A stretch of DNA of 64,000 nucleotides. Source: Eopsaltria australis (Eukaryota > Chordata > Aves > Passeriformes > Petroicidae). The notes under the pieces were generated by a model, which worked only from the letters and a program-made list of their open reading frames with translations, was not told where the DNA came from and did no database searches. The translations under genes and the position numbers were made by a program. Positions 14,360-37,590 of this stretch are shown one piece after another (position 1 is the stretch's first letter; every line of letters begins with the position of its first letter). Location: contig JAVTVJ010000001.1 of assembly GCA_034509425.1 (NCBI GenBank), forward strand, positions 11,923,501 to 11,987,500, given 5' to 3'.

Positions 14360-16720
14360 GTAAGCACAAGTCAGCCTGACATATTTTAGGGCCAGAAAAA
14401 ACTGCAAATACCAGCCAGCTTAATTCTCCCATGATGTGTATGCATGTATAGTACAGTATTGAAAAGAATGTGGTTGTACTAGGTTAAATCAGAACTATGT
14501 CCAGCCAAGTAGTACTTCCAAAAGCAGCAGATGCTTACAAGAAATACAAAAAGCAGGGCAATATAAAATCATCTGTCTCGTAATCAATGGTTTAGGAATC
14601 TTTTGAGCTGGAGGTTGGATGTGGACCAGTATGCTGGAATAAACTGGTTGAGGTGTCTCTTCTCCAGTAACTGCCTAATTTTATTTTTTTTTTAACTCCT
14701 TGAGTTTACTCTCAGGATCTGGATTAATCCCCTTTTTCTTTTAATATGTTTAACACCATCATAAGAACTCCATGTGAGGGTAAATCCACTCCTTTCTCAT
14801 AAGCTGTCTCAATATTTTCCTCACAGCTATGAGGAAATGTCTTATTTCAAGGCTGGATTTTTCCAACTCTAACTTCCTAGTGCAAGATCTTATCATGCCT
14901 TTGTCAGTACACTTGAAACTGAGGATGGAAAACAGATTTTTCTCCTTTCCTTCCTCTGTTATACTGCATCCATTTTTAAGTAACAGCCATGCAGATTTTT
15001 AAAATCCTGATCCACCGGACCATTTAATCGTGTGATTTACTTAAGTACTAAGTAATCCCATTGACTTCCATGGGACTGCTCTCAGGTTAAAAGTTAAATG
15101 CATGGTTAAGTGCTTTGCTTGAATAGTATTTAAGTTCTTTCCAATTTCTCATTTACTTTCTTTCCTTGCTCATGACACTTGATCTGTACAGTGTTGGAAG
15201 CACAGTGTTTCAAGTAAGTTATTCAGTATGGGATCACATAGGTTACAACATAGCAATTTCCATTGCAGCTTTTGTCTAGCACTGAAGGAATTCTGACTGA
15301 TGGATACCAAGGGCTTTCTTTGATGTTATTTTCTCTGAGGAACTAATGCTCTTCATTCCTGCTAATTCCCTCTGCTGCCTAGTTTATTTGTTCAGCAGTG
15401 CCCTAAACAAGAAAGGTTTCCTTCAAACAATAGGCTGCTTTGCACTCTGTGTGTGTGTGGTTTACTGAATCCAGACCTAGTGAAAATGTACTGGTCTTCA
15501 GCTGGTATGAATCAGAGCTGTGTGCAGAGACAAGGAAGCTTTGCTTATTTACATCAGCTAATGATCTGACCTGTTGTCTACTGTTTTAATATATAAATGT
15601 GTCTATGTGTGCAGTTAAATGTATAAGACCCAGGCAGAGGAGCAGGCCTTCAACCAACTGCTCTTGGGAAATGAGATATAATATTAGATGCACAAGGGCC
15701 AAGGCTGAAATTAAAGTTCATTTCTTCCTGAGTTCAGGTATGATAATTCATAATGTGGTATTGTCCCCCAGTACTAACAGCCAAATACTTCTGAATAATA
15801 TTTGCGACATAATTATGTCTGTAGCATGGACCTTTGAAAGTTTTCTAGCAGCTGTTTCAAATGCATCTGCATTATTTATGATTTTTTAGTAATAGTCACT
15901 GACCATTTTTGTGTCCTACATACACATGACCAGGGGATCTGGCCGCTTTTGAAAGCAATGTGAAGCAGCCATTTCAGATCAGCCAGGCTTAGAAGTTAAG
16001 TATTACCCAGTCCATGTTTCAATTATTTTCTGAAGATTTCTATATCTGGTCTGTTGACCAGATGCAGGCCAAACCCCTTCTATAAGGTGCTGAGAATATA
16101 CAGTGAGATTACTCCTTAAAATACAGTGTGACACCCCAACACTACAGTTTTGCACACCCCAAATATCCTTCCAGCAGGTGAGATTTCATGGATTTCTTCA
16201 TTTGGAGAGTTCACTTTGTCCATTGTGCTAAATATTCACAATGAGGCTATCTTCTAGGATTTTTTAAAACATACTTTGTCTGCAGGAAACAAATAAAAAC
16301 ATCAGCATAAGGAATCCCTACAAACCACTGCCCACAGAGTAGGATGTGTGATACTGTGCTGGACACTATAATGTAGCTGACCTAAAACTTAAGTGAAAAT
16401 CCAGCATGACTTTGAAGTGTTAAGAGCCTAATGCTAAGTATATTAGTGTGCTCTGCAGGAGTTTGCCTTCATCTTTTATGAGTTTAACACTTTGATTCAA
16501 GTTTTCAAAAAGATTATGATGATTTAAACATGGTAGCTGCCATCTCAGCTGACTGCAGGTTGTGCTGGAAAATGGCAGACTGGATTTTTTACAACTTGAA
16601 ATAATTTCTATATTTGTTGTGCTTTAAGTGTGAATGGTCAGACCCTGTCAGCTTCCATGCATAACAGATGTTGCACAAATCCATATTCAGCAGGATATCC
16701 AAGTCTCCCATTTGGCCTGT

Positions 16721-16815
16721 ATCACAGAATACTTTGGGTGGGAAGGGACCTTCAAAGATCATCTAGTTGAACCTCCCTGTCACAGGTAGGGACACCTTCC
16801 TGTAGATCAGATTGC
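16721..16815 (-). mobile_element. CR1 LINE 3' fragment
   Basis: The sequence begins with the reverse complement of the CR1 terminal repeat (ATCACAGAAT...), followed by the characteristic 'ggaagggacc...agatcatct' segment and a decayed '...cctgtagatcag' segment. This is the 5'-truncated 3' end of an avian CR1 retrotransposon inserted in minus orientation. No ORF2 coding remains. Confidence 0.85.
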
Positions 16816-19256
16816 TTCCTGCTAGCTGAGGTGTGTACATTCACTGTGCACACTCAATTCCGGACTGGTGAATTCCACAATTCTTTTCTTAGTGTTTAGC
16901 ATTACACAGTACCTGCAAATGTACTGAAGTGTGGGCAAATCCCCCCATCTTTCCCAGAATGGCTTCATACCAGAGCCGAAAGAAATATGAGGAACAAGAA
17001 AGGATTTCAAGTTATTTAGTTGTCCTGTTCTGTCACATGCACATTTTGATGGTGTTCCTACATTATTTTTGCTTGCAATAACTGTTTGGCTGTTGATAGA
17101 GGATATGGATATGCATTCATATACTTCCAATTGGAAGCATTGTTCTTGACCATGTCTCCCTTGGTATTTTGTACTTCGTGGTCTTTCCTATTTCACCTTC
17201 CTTTTCCTTAGTACCTGTTTTGTCTCGTTCCTAATTCTCATTTGCTCAGAACTCAATTTTTTTTTTTTTTTTAAATTCTCCTCCCATTTGTCAGGTCTCT
17301 GTAACTAATGTTGTTGTTTTTTCACAGTACTTTAAAAAGCTTTGAGTATTGAGGCAGATGCATGGGGCAGGGTACTAGTTATATAAAAGGACAGCTGTAA
17401 AAACATGTGCAATGGCAATTAAGCAAGAGCTCTTAGAAGCATGAAGTCATTACTCATAATTGCAATAAGGGTCTTCTTAGAAATTGCCCTTAATATTTGA
17501 AATGGAGAAAATGTCAACTTCAGGCAGCATTCCAGCTTTGCTTCCTCCACTTCCATGATACTGTGAGCAAGGGGACTGTGTGTGTCTGATTATCAGCTAC
17601 ATTGAAGAAGCTTTATATTCAGACATCCTTCTTTGGGCTTGCTGTCCCATAGGCACTGGAGCACGGCACACTTTACATGCAGCAGAAACAAGAGGCTAAG
17701 ATACCAGGCAGAGGATTATTCCCCAACAAAGCAATTTCCAATTCCTTCGTTGAATATTATCAAGGCCCTATCCTGAGCGCCTTCAATTTCTTTTCAGCAG
17801 GTTAGGGCAGCTACCATCTTCAGGAGTTGTTCAGCACCTCACAAACTGATACCTCAGTCCTCTCAATTTCAATAAAATCTGGAGTTGTTTTCAGTAATCA
17901 GTCACTCTTTTAGCTAGGTGATACAGAGCTGAATGGCAAAGACATATTTAAGCAAACCAGATGAATATACAGAGGGAACCCTGTTCCTTTCAATTGCAGG
18001 AAAGGAACAGGGCTGAAAGCTGATACATTACATGTCTGCATGCAATAAAACTTTTTTGTTTTAATGTTCCTAGGGAAGCTTGAAACTAAACCCTTGCAAA
18101 ATATCTGGTTCAAAACTTCAGCATTTTAATATTAAATGCTTCCTGAAATCTGTTTTTGTAACTGTACCATGCAGGTTTGCTTCATAGCTTTCTGATAAAT
18201 TGTTTCTAGCTCATTTTGTTATCCTTGCACTGACTTCGATATCTCCTACTGATAATGTAACGTCAGTAATAGTGCTTCTCCAAGTTTAATAGTTAGCTGA
18301 TATCCTAAGCACAGATTCTGAAGACAACTGCATAATTTTCAGGTTTCAGCTTTGCACTGTGTTTCATTCAACTCTAATGTTTTAATTTTTTGCTCCCTAA
18401 AATGAATTTAATTGTTGTTACAGTTTGGTCTTCCCAAACATAGTCTTCAGTATCACCATAGGTCCTTTCCACAATGCCTCAGGAAAAGGTGGGAAAAAAC
18501 TTTGCATGGCCCTGTGAACAACAGTTGTCATGTTACTGCTGGGACTGCTATTTAGAACTTTGTGTCAAAACCCTGGAGGGCTCGGAAAACAAAAAATTTC
18601 AGCAGTGAAGTGGAAGATTCTGACACAGAATAGTCATCCTTATCACCCACAGATAGACAAGCAAAAGGAAATCAGAAAAGGCTCATGCATTTTAAAGCAT
18701 GCTAAGCCTTGTGAAGCTGGTCTTGCTGACCCCAAAAGCGGCAGTTTAATAGTTCCAGCTAAAGCCACACTGACTCTCAGTGTGATGCTCTGAGTCTCAC
18801 AGGCTGATTTCTGCCTTCTGCTGGTTTCATGTTTGTGCTGAGCACAGTGCAGAGTCCTGACCTGGCATTGCCTGACCCTCCTCCAGACAGGGTAATTGTG
18901 TCAGCCTGACTCTGAGCTGCAGGGCTTGTGAACTTTGGGATCCTGTCATGCTAACACAGCTGTGCTACTTTGGGGGCCTGAGCTGGTATTTTTGCAAGAT
19001 GTGTACCTTAGACTGACTGTAGATATTCAGCCTAATGCAGCTTCAGCTCCTCTGTCTGATGCCTTCCAGCATGACTGAGAGCAGCTCAGGAGCATGCCTC
19101 TCTCTCTCTGGGCTAAAGAAGGAGCCTTGGTTCCTAACTTCAGGTAATCAGGTAGAGGTCAAAGACTGAACACAACCTTCAGGGGGGCTCCAAGAGCCTT
19201 TGAAATGCAGGAGAAAGCAGAAGCCACTCAGGGGCTCCTGCAGCACTGGAAAGGAT

Positions 19257-19275
19257 TAAAACAAAACAAAAAACA

Positions 19276-19306
<31 letters not shown>

Positions 19307-19310
19307 GAAA
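19257..19310. repeat. (AAAAC)n simple repeat
   Basis: Repeated AAAAC and AAAAAC units cover about 54 bp. It may descend from the tail of an old retroposon, but no adjoining element is recognisable. Confidence 0.9.
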
Positions 19311-22300
19311 CTTTTACAGCACAAAAGTTCAGTTCTATACCCTTAAAGCCTGTACTAACTCTTAGCAAAGCCTTGTGCATGCTTTAGATTAGCCATGTAA
19401 TTACACCACAAACCCCTACAAGGATTTAATTTCAGTTGAAAGCAGTAGAACTAATAGTGTGCTTACAAATAAAGCTAATTAAGATTTCGTAGAACTAGGG
19501 ACTATTTCATACAAATACCAAGAGATTTAATGTCAGTATATAGCACTTTCCATGACTCACAGAGTCTATAAATATGTACAGGTATTTTCAGCCTGATCAT
19601 TATATGCCTGGCCTAGCTCAGAAAGAAATGTGTAGAAAATGCGTAGCATAGTAGGAAACAACCCTTACAAACAGAAAATAATTGTATAAATATCTAACTG
19701 GAACAAAATCCTATAGCTGATGTACAACACAGGAAATTCCATTTCAACATATTTCTTGATGCTTAATCCTGCCAGGTGGAATGGATCAACAAAAAGGGAG
19801 AAGTCACAGTACATGGTGAAAAAATGTTACACATTTGTGGAGGTCATCCAACGGGACCTAAGAAAAATCCACAAAGCAGCTACAACTCTCATTGCTCAAG
19901 TTCAGCTCAGTTCAAGCTCAATGTCTATATATCTTGTTACAATTATTTACTTTTCAATTTATCAGTACCGTGCAAAAAATCTATTTTAACTGAAATTTCT
20001 TTTCAAGCTATTTTCCCTATTTTTTTCAATATATAAATATTATATCAATTAAAATAGAGCAGTAGTGGAATAACAGGGGTAGGAAATCGGGGTAGGGAAG
20101 AAGACACTTTCTACAATTAGCTCCCAACAGCTTCTTCAGACTATCTCTAGTATGATTCAATATTCGAAAAGTACCTTATTAATTTCAACAGCATCAATGA
20201 GCACTGAATCATCTGCTGGTATAAGAGTGGGAAAATTTGAAAATTTCAGCACAATGACATGACATGACATGCTATACTATAGCTGATCAAAGCACTCAAA
20301 TTCAGGGGAAAAGAAAATTTTAAGAGGAAACTGTTGAACATGACAGCTGACGAGAAAAATGGAGATTTCCATAACAGGTCACTACAAATCAGATTTGGAA
20401 TGTTAAAAGAAAAGAGAGTGGATATTTCACATTAACCTGAAGGTATTACTGATGAGATTTTTGTTTAATTTAATTCAAAACAGAAATGAGAGAGGAAAAG
20501 CTTTTCAGAGTAAGCACAATTAACAGCTGCCTTTCAGGAACAGGGTGTTGGGTTCTTAAGTGCACTTCTAAGGTTAAGTTTAAGCCCAATATTAAACTGA
20601 ACAGACATACTAGCTCTATCAATTTTGTTGGGTTCCTTACACCTCCTCTTTCAGCCATTAGATATACATGAAATAACATGAGAGAAAAGAACTAGGATTT
20701 TGTGTTTTTGTAAAAAGAAAGAGATACAGTAGTGCCTATTTCCATATGGTTACATAATGGTTATAATAAAGTATGAGGAGCAATGTCTAAGATGATGCAA
20801 GACACTTTGCAATGTTCAAAATCAGCTGAATTGAGAATAGGAGCCCAACACACACCAGGATTCCGTGTCTCAGCATCACCTTAAGGACTGGCTTTGCAAG
20901 ATGCAAGTGTGTGCTTGACCAGAGACTCCCATGAAGACCTGCAGAAAGCAGACAAATGTGAAAATAAGTGGTGGGATCTGTGCCAGAGGTATCCTCCAGC
21001 CTCTTCCCCGAGAGAAAGAGTGCTGATCTCCTTCTCCACAGCGCTGGGGCCACCTGCTTTCTCACAAACTCCTGTGATCTATGAGTGATGTGTTGAAACT
21101 ACCCTTTTTACTCCAGATTGAGTAAAGCTTTCTCTATACATAGTCAGGTTCAGAAAGACCAGCAAATTATTGTTGCTACTAAATGAATATTAGCAAAGAG
21201 AAATGTCAAAAATGAGTTGACAAACCCTTGCAGTGAAAGATTAAAGTCTTAGGATTCATTACACTTGTAGGCTAATAGCACACATTTCACAAGTGTCTGT
21301 AATAGATTGTCTTCCTTTGTGCAAATGCATTTTCCATTTTCATTCTCTCCTGAGCCAAGCATGAGGTTCAGAGGGAGAGAGAAACTGCCCCTTCTGCTTC
21401 AGCCAAGACCCAGGGATCCTTAACAAACAGTCTGGCCAGGGGATTGCAAGGTCTGCAAGGGTGCCTGCTTGGTATTTCCACAGAAGAGAACTTGAAGTGG
21501 TTTGGGTAGTGATAAGTCTTGGTGAAGGAGTTAGCAGCAACTCAATGAGACAGCAATTCATATAGATTACAACAAAATACATATTCCATTCCATCCATCA
21601 TTTTCAGAAAAAAGTGTGGAGTTATCTTAATTTTTAATTCAAACTGGGGACTTGCAGTTCACATTAGAGCTAACAGATTCTTCACTCTTTCTGATAACGT
21701 GTTTAGAACTAAAGCCCTCAAATCTCTTGCCTAAGCAGCATTAATCATGCTAGATCTTAGCCATCAATCATCAACTGGCTTTTATGAATGATTAGGTAAA
21801 CAAAACAGAATAGAATGTTTTAAAGTTGTTCTTACAGACCATGGGCTACAGACACCCACTCTCCCCATTTCTTCTTTGACTACAAGGGAGTAATATTGCT
21901 GAATGTCACAAGGTGGGATATGATTGCTAACAATATCTGTCCATATTTTATATCAAGCACCTGTTAGTATTTAAACATCTCATTTCAAAGTATCCAAACC
22001 TTTGTACAAGTCAGATCTCAGACATATTTCACAGACTTGGAGAAACTGAAGGCAAACCCCCAAAACATTGGCAAGTAGAATGACATACAAAATCCCAAAA
22101 AATGCTTATCTCATTCCAGAATTTGCTCATATGCCAGTATGCATCTGGATTCCTGATTTTTTTCAACTCCTGTACCTTCAGAAGGTGTACAAAGAATGCT
22201 CTTACATAATGCAGTGGTTTTTTATAGCAAGCTAAAACTATGCTGAAGAGATTAAATGTTGGAAGTTATTTTTAGCCAAACTAATGATATCAATTTCACT

Positions 22301-22428
22301 AATAAAATAAGCTGCAGGTGTCTCCTAAAGTAAAAAGTAAGACAATGGAAGAGCTAGCAGGACAAAAGGCCACTGACTGCAGAAAAGTAGCAGTTCCAAA
22401 TTACATTAAATTAGGCAATTCTGCCCAA

Positions 22429-22445
22429 CGCTCCCCCTGGTGGTT
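22429..22445 (-). promoter_or_regulatory. CTCF-like motif
   Basis: On the minus strand the bases read AACCACCAGGGGGAGCG, close to the CTCF core (CCACCAGGGGGCGC type). It sits about 1.15 kb upstream of the CLUL1 start codon, between the flanking region and the CLUL1-TYMS pair. It is a motif match only; binding is inferred. Confidence 0.45.
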
Positions 22446-23587
22446 TTGCCCAGAGAGATGAGCATGAAGTGCCATACATACAAAATCCTCCAGCCTAATG
22501 ACTAAACGTCCCGTTAATAGGATTAAGTACCTTCTCATCAGATAAGTAGAACATGGCAAAATCCCCGACACTCCCAGAAATTAGATCAGAACACAGCCCA
22601 GCCCCTTCCTGACACAAGGAGCAATTTTGCAGAAGAGGTGTTTCAGTATTAATGGTAAATATACTTCATTTCTTTACTTTTGTTTGGTCCTGTGTTTGTA
22701 TTTCCTTGCAAAGTTAATTGGTCTTTTGCTATAAACATAAAGGTAAAATATACTAGTAACTATAGAAGCAAATCCGGGCTACAAACAAATCCAGGCTTTT
22801 AATTTACATATGCTCTTGTGGCTGATAATTGCATCTCCAAGAAGGTTATACTGGCTAACTACGAGGCACTTGAATACTGTGTTCACTTAATCAGATGAGA
22901 ACTATAAAGTACAGTTGCATGGTTTCTGAAAAATAAACCTTTTGCCTCTGCTGTTAGGAGGGAAAGAAAGCAAATGGCATTTCTTTCCCTTACTTTGTAG
23001 GAATTTCTTTCATTTGCTGATCTGTTTGTTTAAAAAACCGATCTAATTGCTGATTTCTTGGCACATCTATTGTTGTGTTTCCTATATTAAGTCTTATTCT
23101 GAAGGCCAATGAAAGGAATCGCATATTTAGATGCAAGAAAGCAAACAACATTTCAGAAATTTCCCTCTTTTCAAAACTGGCAATAGTGTTTTGCGTGGAT
23201 GTATTTATAATATGAACTAAGGACACAATATGAGATCAGCAATTAGTGTGTTTCACAAAGTAGAAAAGAGACAGACTGAGAAACATAAGCTTTTGATTTT
23301 ATATATACATGTCCTGATTCTGTTAACCACTGTGCAAACTCAGTGGAATTCATCTAATTAATCTAAATAGATAATTACAAATGAGGTCAAGTTTCTTACT
23401 CATGTGTTTTCACCAAGAGTAGCGTTTAAGTGCATGCCATACATCTCAGAAACCATAGTTAAGACAAAATTACCAGGATCTTGTAAGATATTAGTATATT
23501 TAGCATTTATATTTACTGAGTATACCTAGACATCTGAGCCTCCTGACAATGTTTACACGTGACTGCACTGACCTTTTCCTTTAACAG

Positions 23588-33805
<10,218 letters not shown>

Positions 33806-35250
33806 GTGGTAAGTTCATTCTTTCTGCTTTCACGGAGAACACACTTCTTCATAAGAGGTGTTTACATTGCAATAAACTTTAGTTTATTGAACAATGTTCA
33901 GTCATGGTGTATACAAGACTGCCTTCTCCAAAAGGACACATTGAGAGAAACACAAGCATTATGGAAAACACAAACAAACACTCAATGTTCTAGTCTGCAA
34001 AACACAGACACAGTGATATTTAATGATTTGAGTTATTTAACTGTGAAACCCTCGATCTTTAAGTAACAGCTGGGATGAGGTAATGTGATGATAAATATTT
34101 CTTCAGAAAAGAACTGCCTCACAACCACAGTCCAGTGTCCTGGCATCAAAAACCATGTCTTTGTGTTCATTCATCATGAATGAACTGGAACTACCACTAT
34201 TCATTATGTTTTAAATTTATTTTCAGTAGTGTTTGAGAGCATGCTCATATTATTTTTGATGATAAAGGAGTGCAAAGTGAGAATCACCACCAGGACTTGG
34301 AAGAGCTGTCTCGCCATAACATTTCTGCATTAGCAGCATGCTGCTCAGATTAACATTGTTAATTAACAGAGGCTGCAGTTCAACTCGCAGGAACATGCAC
34401 AGAAAGATCCTGCTCATGAGCTTCAAACATTTTTGTAGAAAGGACACACAAGAAGCCTCTCTCCATTTAACACATTTCAGGAAGAGAAAAGAAGAACCAG
34501 GCAGAGAAGCAGGGAGAAAAAAGGCTTCATATTCTCTAATCCCACAGGAAATTTCCAGGAAATATGGGAAGATTTCAGCATTTTGTATTAAATCTGCTTA
34601 TTCTTCTGAGATCAGAGGCACAATTTTTGAGCCAATGAAAGAAATCACTCTCACCAGAGAGGCTGAGGTGGGCTGCAGAATTTAGACATAATAGAATAAG
34701 TCTCACTATGCACTTTTAATATTTATAAACATATGAAATAAAATGCTCCAACACTTTCTCTACAATTTTTCTTCAAAATTCTCTCTAATTTATATGCAGT
34801 TATAAATCAGAAATACTCTTTCAGATCATGGAACACTAATCTTCTGGGCCTAATGATGGCAATAATTATTTCTTTAGTCTGATGATGATTTTTAGCCTAA
34901 ATCTTAATCTGATTTTCCTGTGAACATATCTTATGTAGCCATTTCATACCTGAGAAAAGTAAGTGGTGTTGATTTCAAAATCACACCACCATTTTACATT
35001 CAGTTTGCACAAGGCTTAGAGTACATGAAAATGTAATGGATAAAAAGGAGTTAAAACTCTACAAGAAAACTGGACATAGCTGTAAGAACAGAAAGAGAGA
35101 GAGAGAAAAAAACTATGCTTCTATCTGGCTTTTATGTCATGCATGTTTCTATAGCAGGACACTGATACATTTCACATATACTTATTTTTCTAACATATGT
35201 TTCTCCATTCAAAACCAAAATGTATAATTTTTCTTTTTTTTTCCTCCTAG

Positions 35251-35390
35251 GAAAGAAGAAGTGTGAAATCTTTCTTCCTGAAATAAAGTATATGCTTCTT
35301 AGGTGAAATATCCCTATGCTCAACATAGCTAACTGTTAAATTACCATGGTGAAAATAGTTGCATATAAATAAAATGTTGCTTAGTAAATA
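35251..35390 (+). other. CLUL1: CLUL1 3' UTR exon and polyadenylation signals
   Basis: A strong acceptor (long T/C tract then CCTAG, ending 35250) opens this untranslated exon. Two AATAAA hexamers lie at 35282-35287 and 35368-35373; the second is followed by T/G-rich sequence, so cleavage near 35,390 is likely. The stop codon lies 3 nt before the last junction, so the 3' UTR intron should not trigger nonsense-mediated decay. Confidence 0.7.
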
Positions 35391-37059
35391 CTGTGACATA
35401 TGAGCTATCAACCAAAGGCTGCAGAAATATTTTAACTCAAACCCCAAACCAAATCCATTTTAATATTAATTTATTTAAATAAGATGTTATTTATGTTGTC
35501 AGTAAGGCAATCTTTGATAATAAGCTATGGCTCTGGTTATGCAAAGATTTAAGGACATAATCAGCTGTAAGCAATTTCTATTTGCATACTTACATTCAAA
35601 CACATTCTTAAGCCTTTTCAAGACTGATTCCTACAGATGTTGCACATTCAGCTAAGTCTGAATCAACCAGATTTCCATGCACATGTAGCATATTATTTTG
35701 CAATGAAAATATTAAATTTCTTCTTCCAGTTGCTTTTGATGCTTATTGTGCACATTAAATGACTTATCTGAATATGCATTAATGAGTAAGTCTTCTGCCT
35801 TTGGCATTTCTTACAAACAGTAGTTTGCCTCTGGAGTTTATTTCTTAATTAATTAACAGCCTTTATCAGTAAAGAAGTTTGTTTCTCCCTAAATTATACA
35901 CATCAGCTTTCAATTGTATTTGTAAATTATAATAAACGTTAAGAACTGATTTATCTCACTGCTAGAAGCACAGCTCTAGGTGGTTCAGTTTCGTTTGCTG
36001 TGCACAGCTTTTCTAAGCATTTTTTGCACACAGGAATTTGCACCATTTCCAACTGTAGCTCTGCTAAACAAATCATGTTAATTTCAAAATCATGTTAATT
36101 TCAAAGTGTACAAAAACATCTATATTATATATGAGCAGAGAAAAATATCCACACCCTACTTACACTTTATGTTTTCCTTTACTTTATATGTACGTGTTAA
36201 GTATACAAATTTATGCTAGAAAAAAAAGGCATTTTCCTCTTTTAATTAGTGGAAAATATAATTTTCTACCTGCTGCAAAGAAAGGTAGTATTTTCTAATC
36301 CACAGTCGTCTGTGATCCTTCCATCATATACACCTGTATTTCAAGCTCTTAATCATGAGAGATTATCAGTCATAACTTCTGTAAACACATCACTTGTCAG
36401 AAAGCTGGGCTTTATCAGAGAGAAGTGACTCTTACAAAATTCTTGACTTCCAAGAGACACTAACAAAGAAATATTCAGACAAGAACCAGTTTCTTCTGAG
36501 TAGCAGAGATTATACCTAGAAAACTTTCAGAGTAAATTTCCCCATTGGGAATAGTTGCAAGCAGACACGGGTCAGGATGTAAAATGACACTGGGACATGG
36601 GAGGAGCTGAGATGAACACTATGAGACCCAATAAACCCAGGTGATGAGTACTATCCTTAGTGAGAAAGCAAATGTGCCAATAAAATATGAAGCAGGAAAC
36701 TGAGGACATGGCATGGCATGAAAGGGGCCTGGCTTTAGAAGCGCAGGTCAGGGTGACACTGCTGGATGTGGAAGGAGTGCGTGGGGCATGGCACTGCAGG
36801 GGCACCACACCAGGGGAGACAAAGGATGCTGGCACTGGGCTGCACCCGGGGCTTTGGCCGTTCAGGATATCCTGGCTGGGGGGATCTGGTGCCCAGCTGT
36901 GTGGCCAGGCCCAGCTGAAGGCTTTGCTCTTGTTCAGCTCCAAAATGGGATGACTGAGACTGCAAGGAGAGGGAGAAAAATGGCAAATGTCAACAGCACT
37001 TTCCAGCACGGGATGAGCCTGGACAGCATTTATGGTGCCTCTAGAGCAGAACGAAGTCA
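35391..37059. other. CLUL1-TYMS intergenic region
   Basis: I see no exon here. The first kilobase is AT-rich, with a near-perfect 17-bp-period duplication at 36071-36103. From about 36,570 the base composition rises towards the TYMS CpG island. Nothing in it resembles a coding gene on either strand. Confidence 0.6.
36071..36103. repeat. 17-bp tandem duplication
   Basis: The unit aatcatgttaatttca occurs twice with a 17-bp period. It is a small local duplication of no evident function. Confidence 0.85.
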
Positions 37060-37275
37060 CCGAATCACACCATCAGGTACGAGAAGGCCTCTGAGTTCAC
37101 CGAGTCCAGCCTGTGACCGAACACCACCATGTCAGCTAGACCAGGGAACTACATGCCACCTTGTCTTTCCTTAAACACCTCCAGGGACACTGGCTCCACC
37201 ACCTCCTGGGCAGCCCATTCCGATGTGTGATCAACCTTTCTGTGAAGAAACTCTTCCTAATGTCCAGCCGAAACG
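37060..37275 (-). mobile_element. CR1 LINE fragment next to the TYMS promoter
   Basis: The sequence shows the reverse-complement CR1 3' region: 'cgaatcacac...', 'aaacacctccagggaca', 'ccaccacctcctgggcagcc' and 'tgaagaaactcttcctaatg' followed by 'tccagc'. Its older end lies about 240 bp upstream of the first E2F-like site of TYMS, making it the nearest repeat to the core promoter. Confidence 0.9.
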
Positions 37276-37485
37276 AGCCGGGATGGTTCGGAGCACAGGC
37301 TCGGGCCAAAGGCTCGGGCGAGTCCTCCTTCAGGGGAACAGCTCCGTGAGGGACCAGAGCCGGCGGCTGTGGAGACGGCGGCACTTGATACACCCTAGGC
37401 ACTGGGAGGAGAAGGGGAAAGGGAAAAGGAAGGGAAAAAGGGAAGGGGACGGGCGAGGGAGGAAGGAGGTAGCAGCGGTACCGCT

Positions 37486-37501
37486 CCGCCCCGTCCGCCC
37501 C
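37486..37501 (-). promoter_or_regulatory. Two GC boxes (Sp1-type)
   Basis: CCGCCCC occurs at 37486-37492 and 37495-37501, the reverse complement of the Sp1 core. They lie 10-25 bp upstream of the E2F-like array and about 130-145 bp before the TYMS ATG. Confidence 0.6.
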
Positions 37502-37510
37502 TCAGCGCCG

Positions 37511-37559
37511 TTTGGCGGGAAAGCGGGGGTTTGGCGGGAAATCCGGGTTTGGCGGGCTC
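37511..37559 (+). promoter_or_regulatory. Three tandem E2F-like sites
   Basis: TTTGGCGGGAAA occurs perfectly at 37511-37522 and 37530-37541, and a third copy with a changed end (TTTGGCGGGCTC) lies at 37548-37559. The spacings are 19 and 18 bp. These match the E2F consensus TTTSSCGSGAAA and fit the known E2F control of thymidylate synthase at the G1/S transition. The even spacing suggests they arose by local tandem duplication. Confidence 0.75.
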
Positions 37560-37590
37560 GGGGGAGCCGCGCAGCCGGAGCGCAGCGGGG

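Larger units (their letters stand above)
1..16720. other. Upstream non-coding region
   Basis: I found no exon with recognisable protein homology here on either strand. The DNA is AT-rich and has the short random ORFs expected of intergenic or intronic sequence. It holds homopolymer and simple repeats (a T run near 905-919, A plus GA run at 5505-5536, a T run near 9788-9802) and one exon-like block at 14113-14359 that is listed separately. In human the gene upstream of CLUL1 on this side is COLEC12, but I could not see its first exon, so it probably lies outside the window or was missed. Confidence 0.6.
16816..23587. other. CLUL1 5' flank
   Basis: I see no coding exon in this stretch. Because the first coding exon of CLUL1 starts behind a splice acceptor at 23586-23587, at least one upstream untranslated exon and the promoter must lie here or further upstream, but I could not place them. 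The stretch contains an (AAAAC)n run at 19257-19310 and the CTCF-like motif at 22429-22445. Confidence 0.5.

Noticed and set aside
36572..37060. 162-codon minus-strand ORF upstream of TYMS as a possible antisense gene
   Set aside because: It lies in GC-rich promoter flank next to a CR1, with no recognisable motif and overlapping ORFs in other frames.
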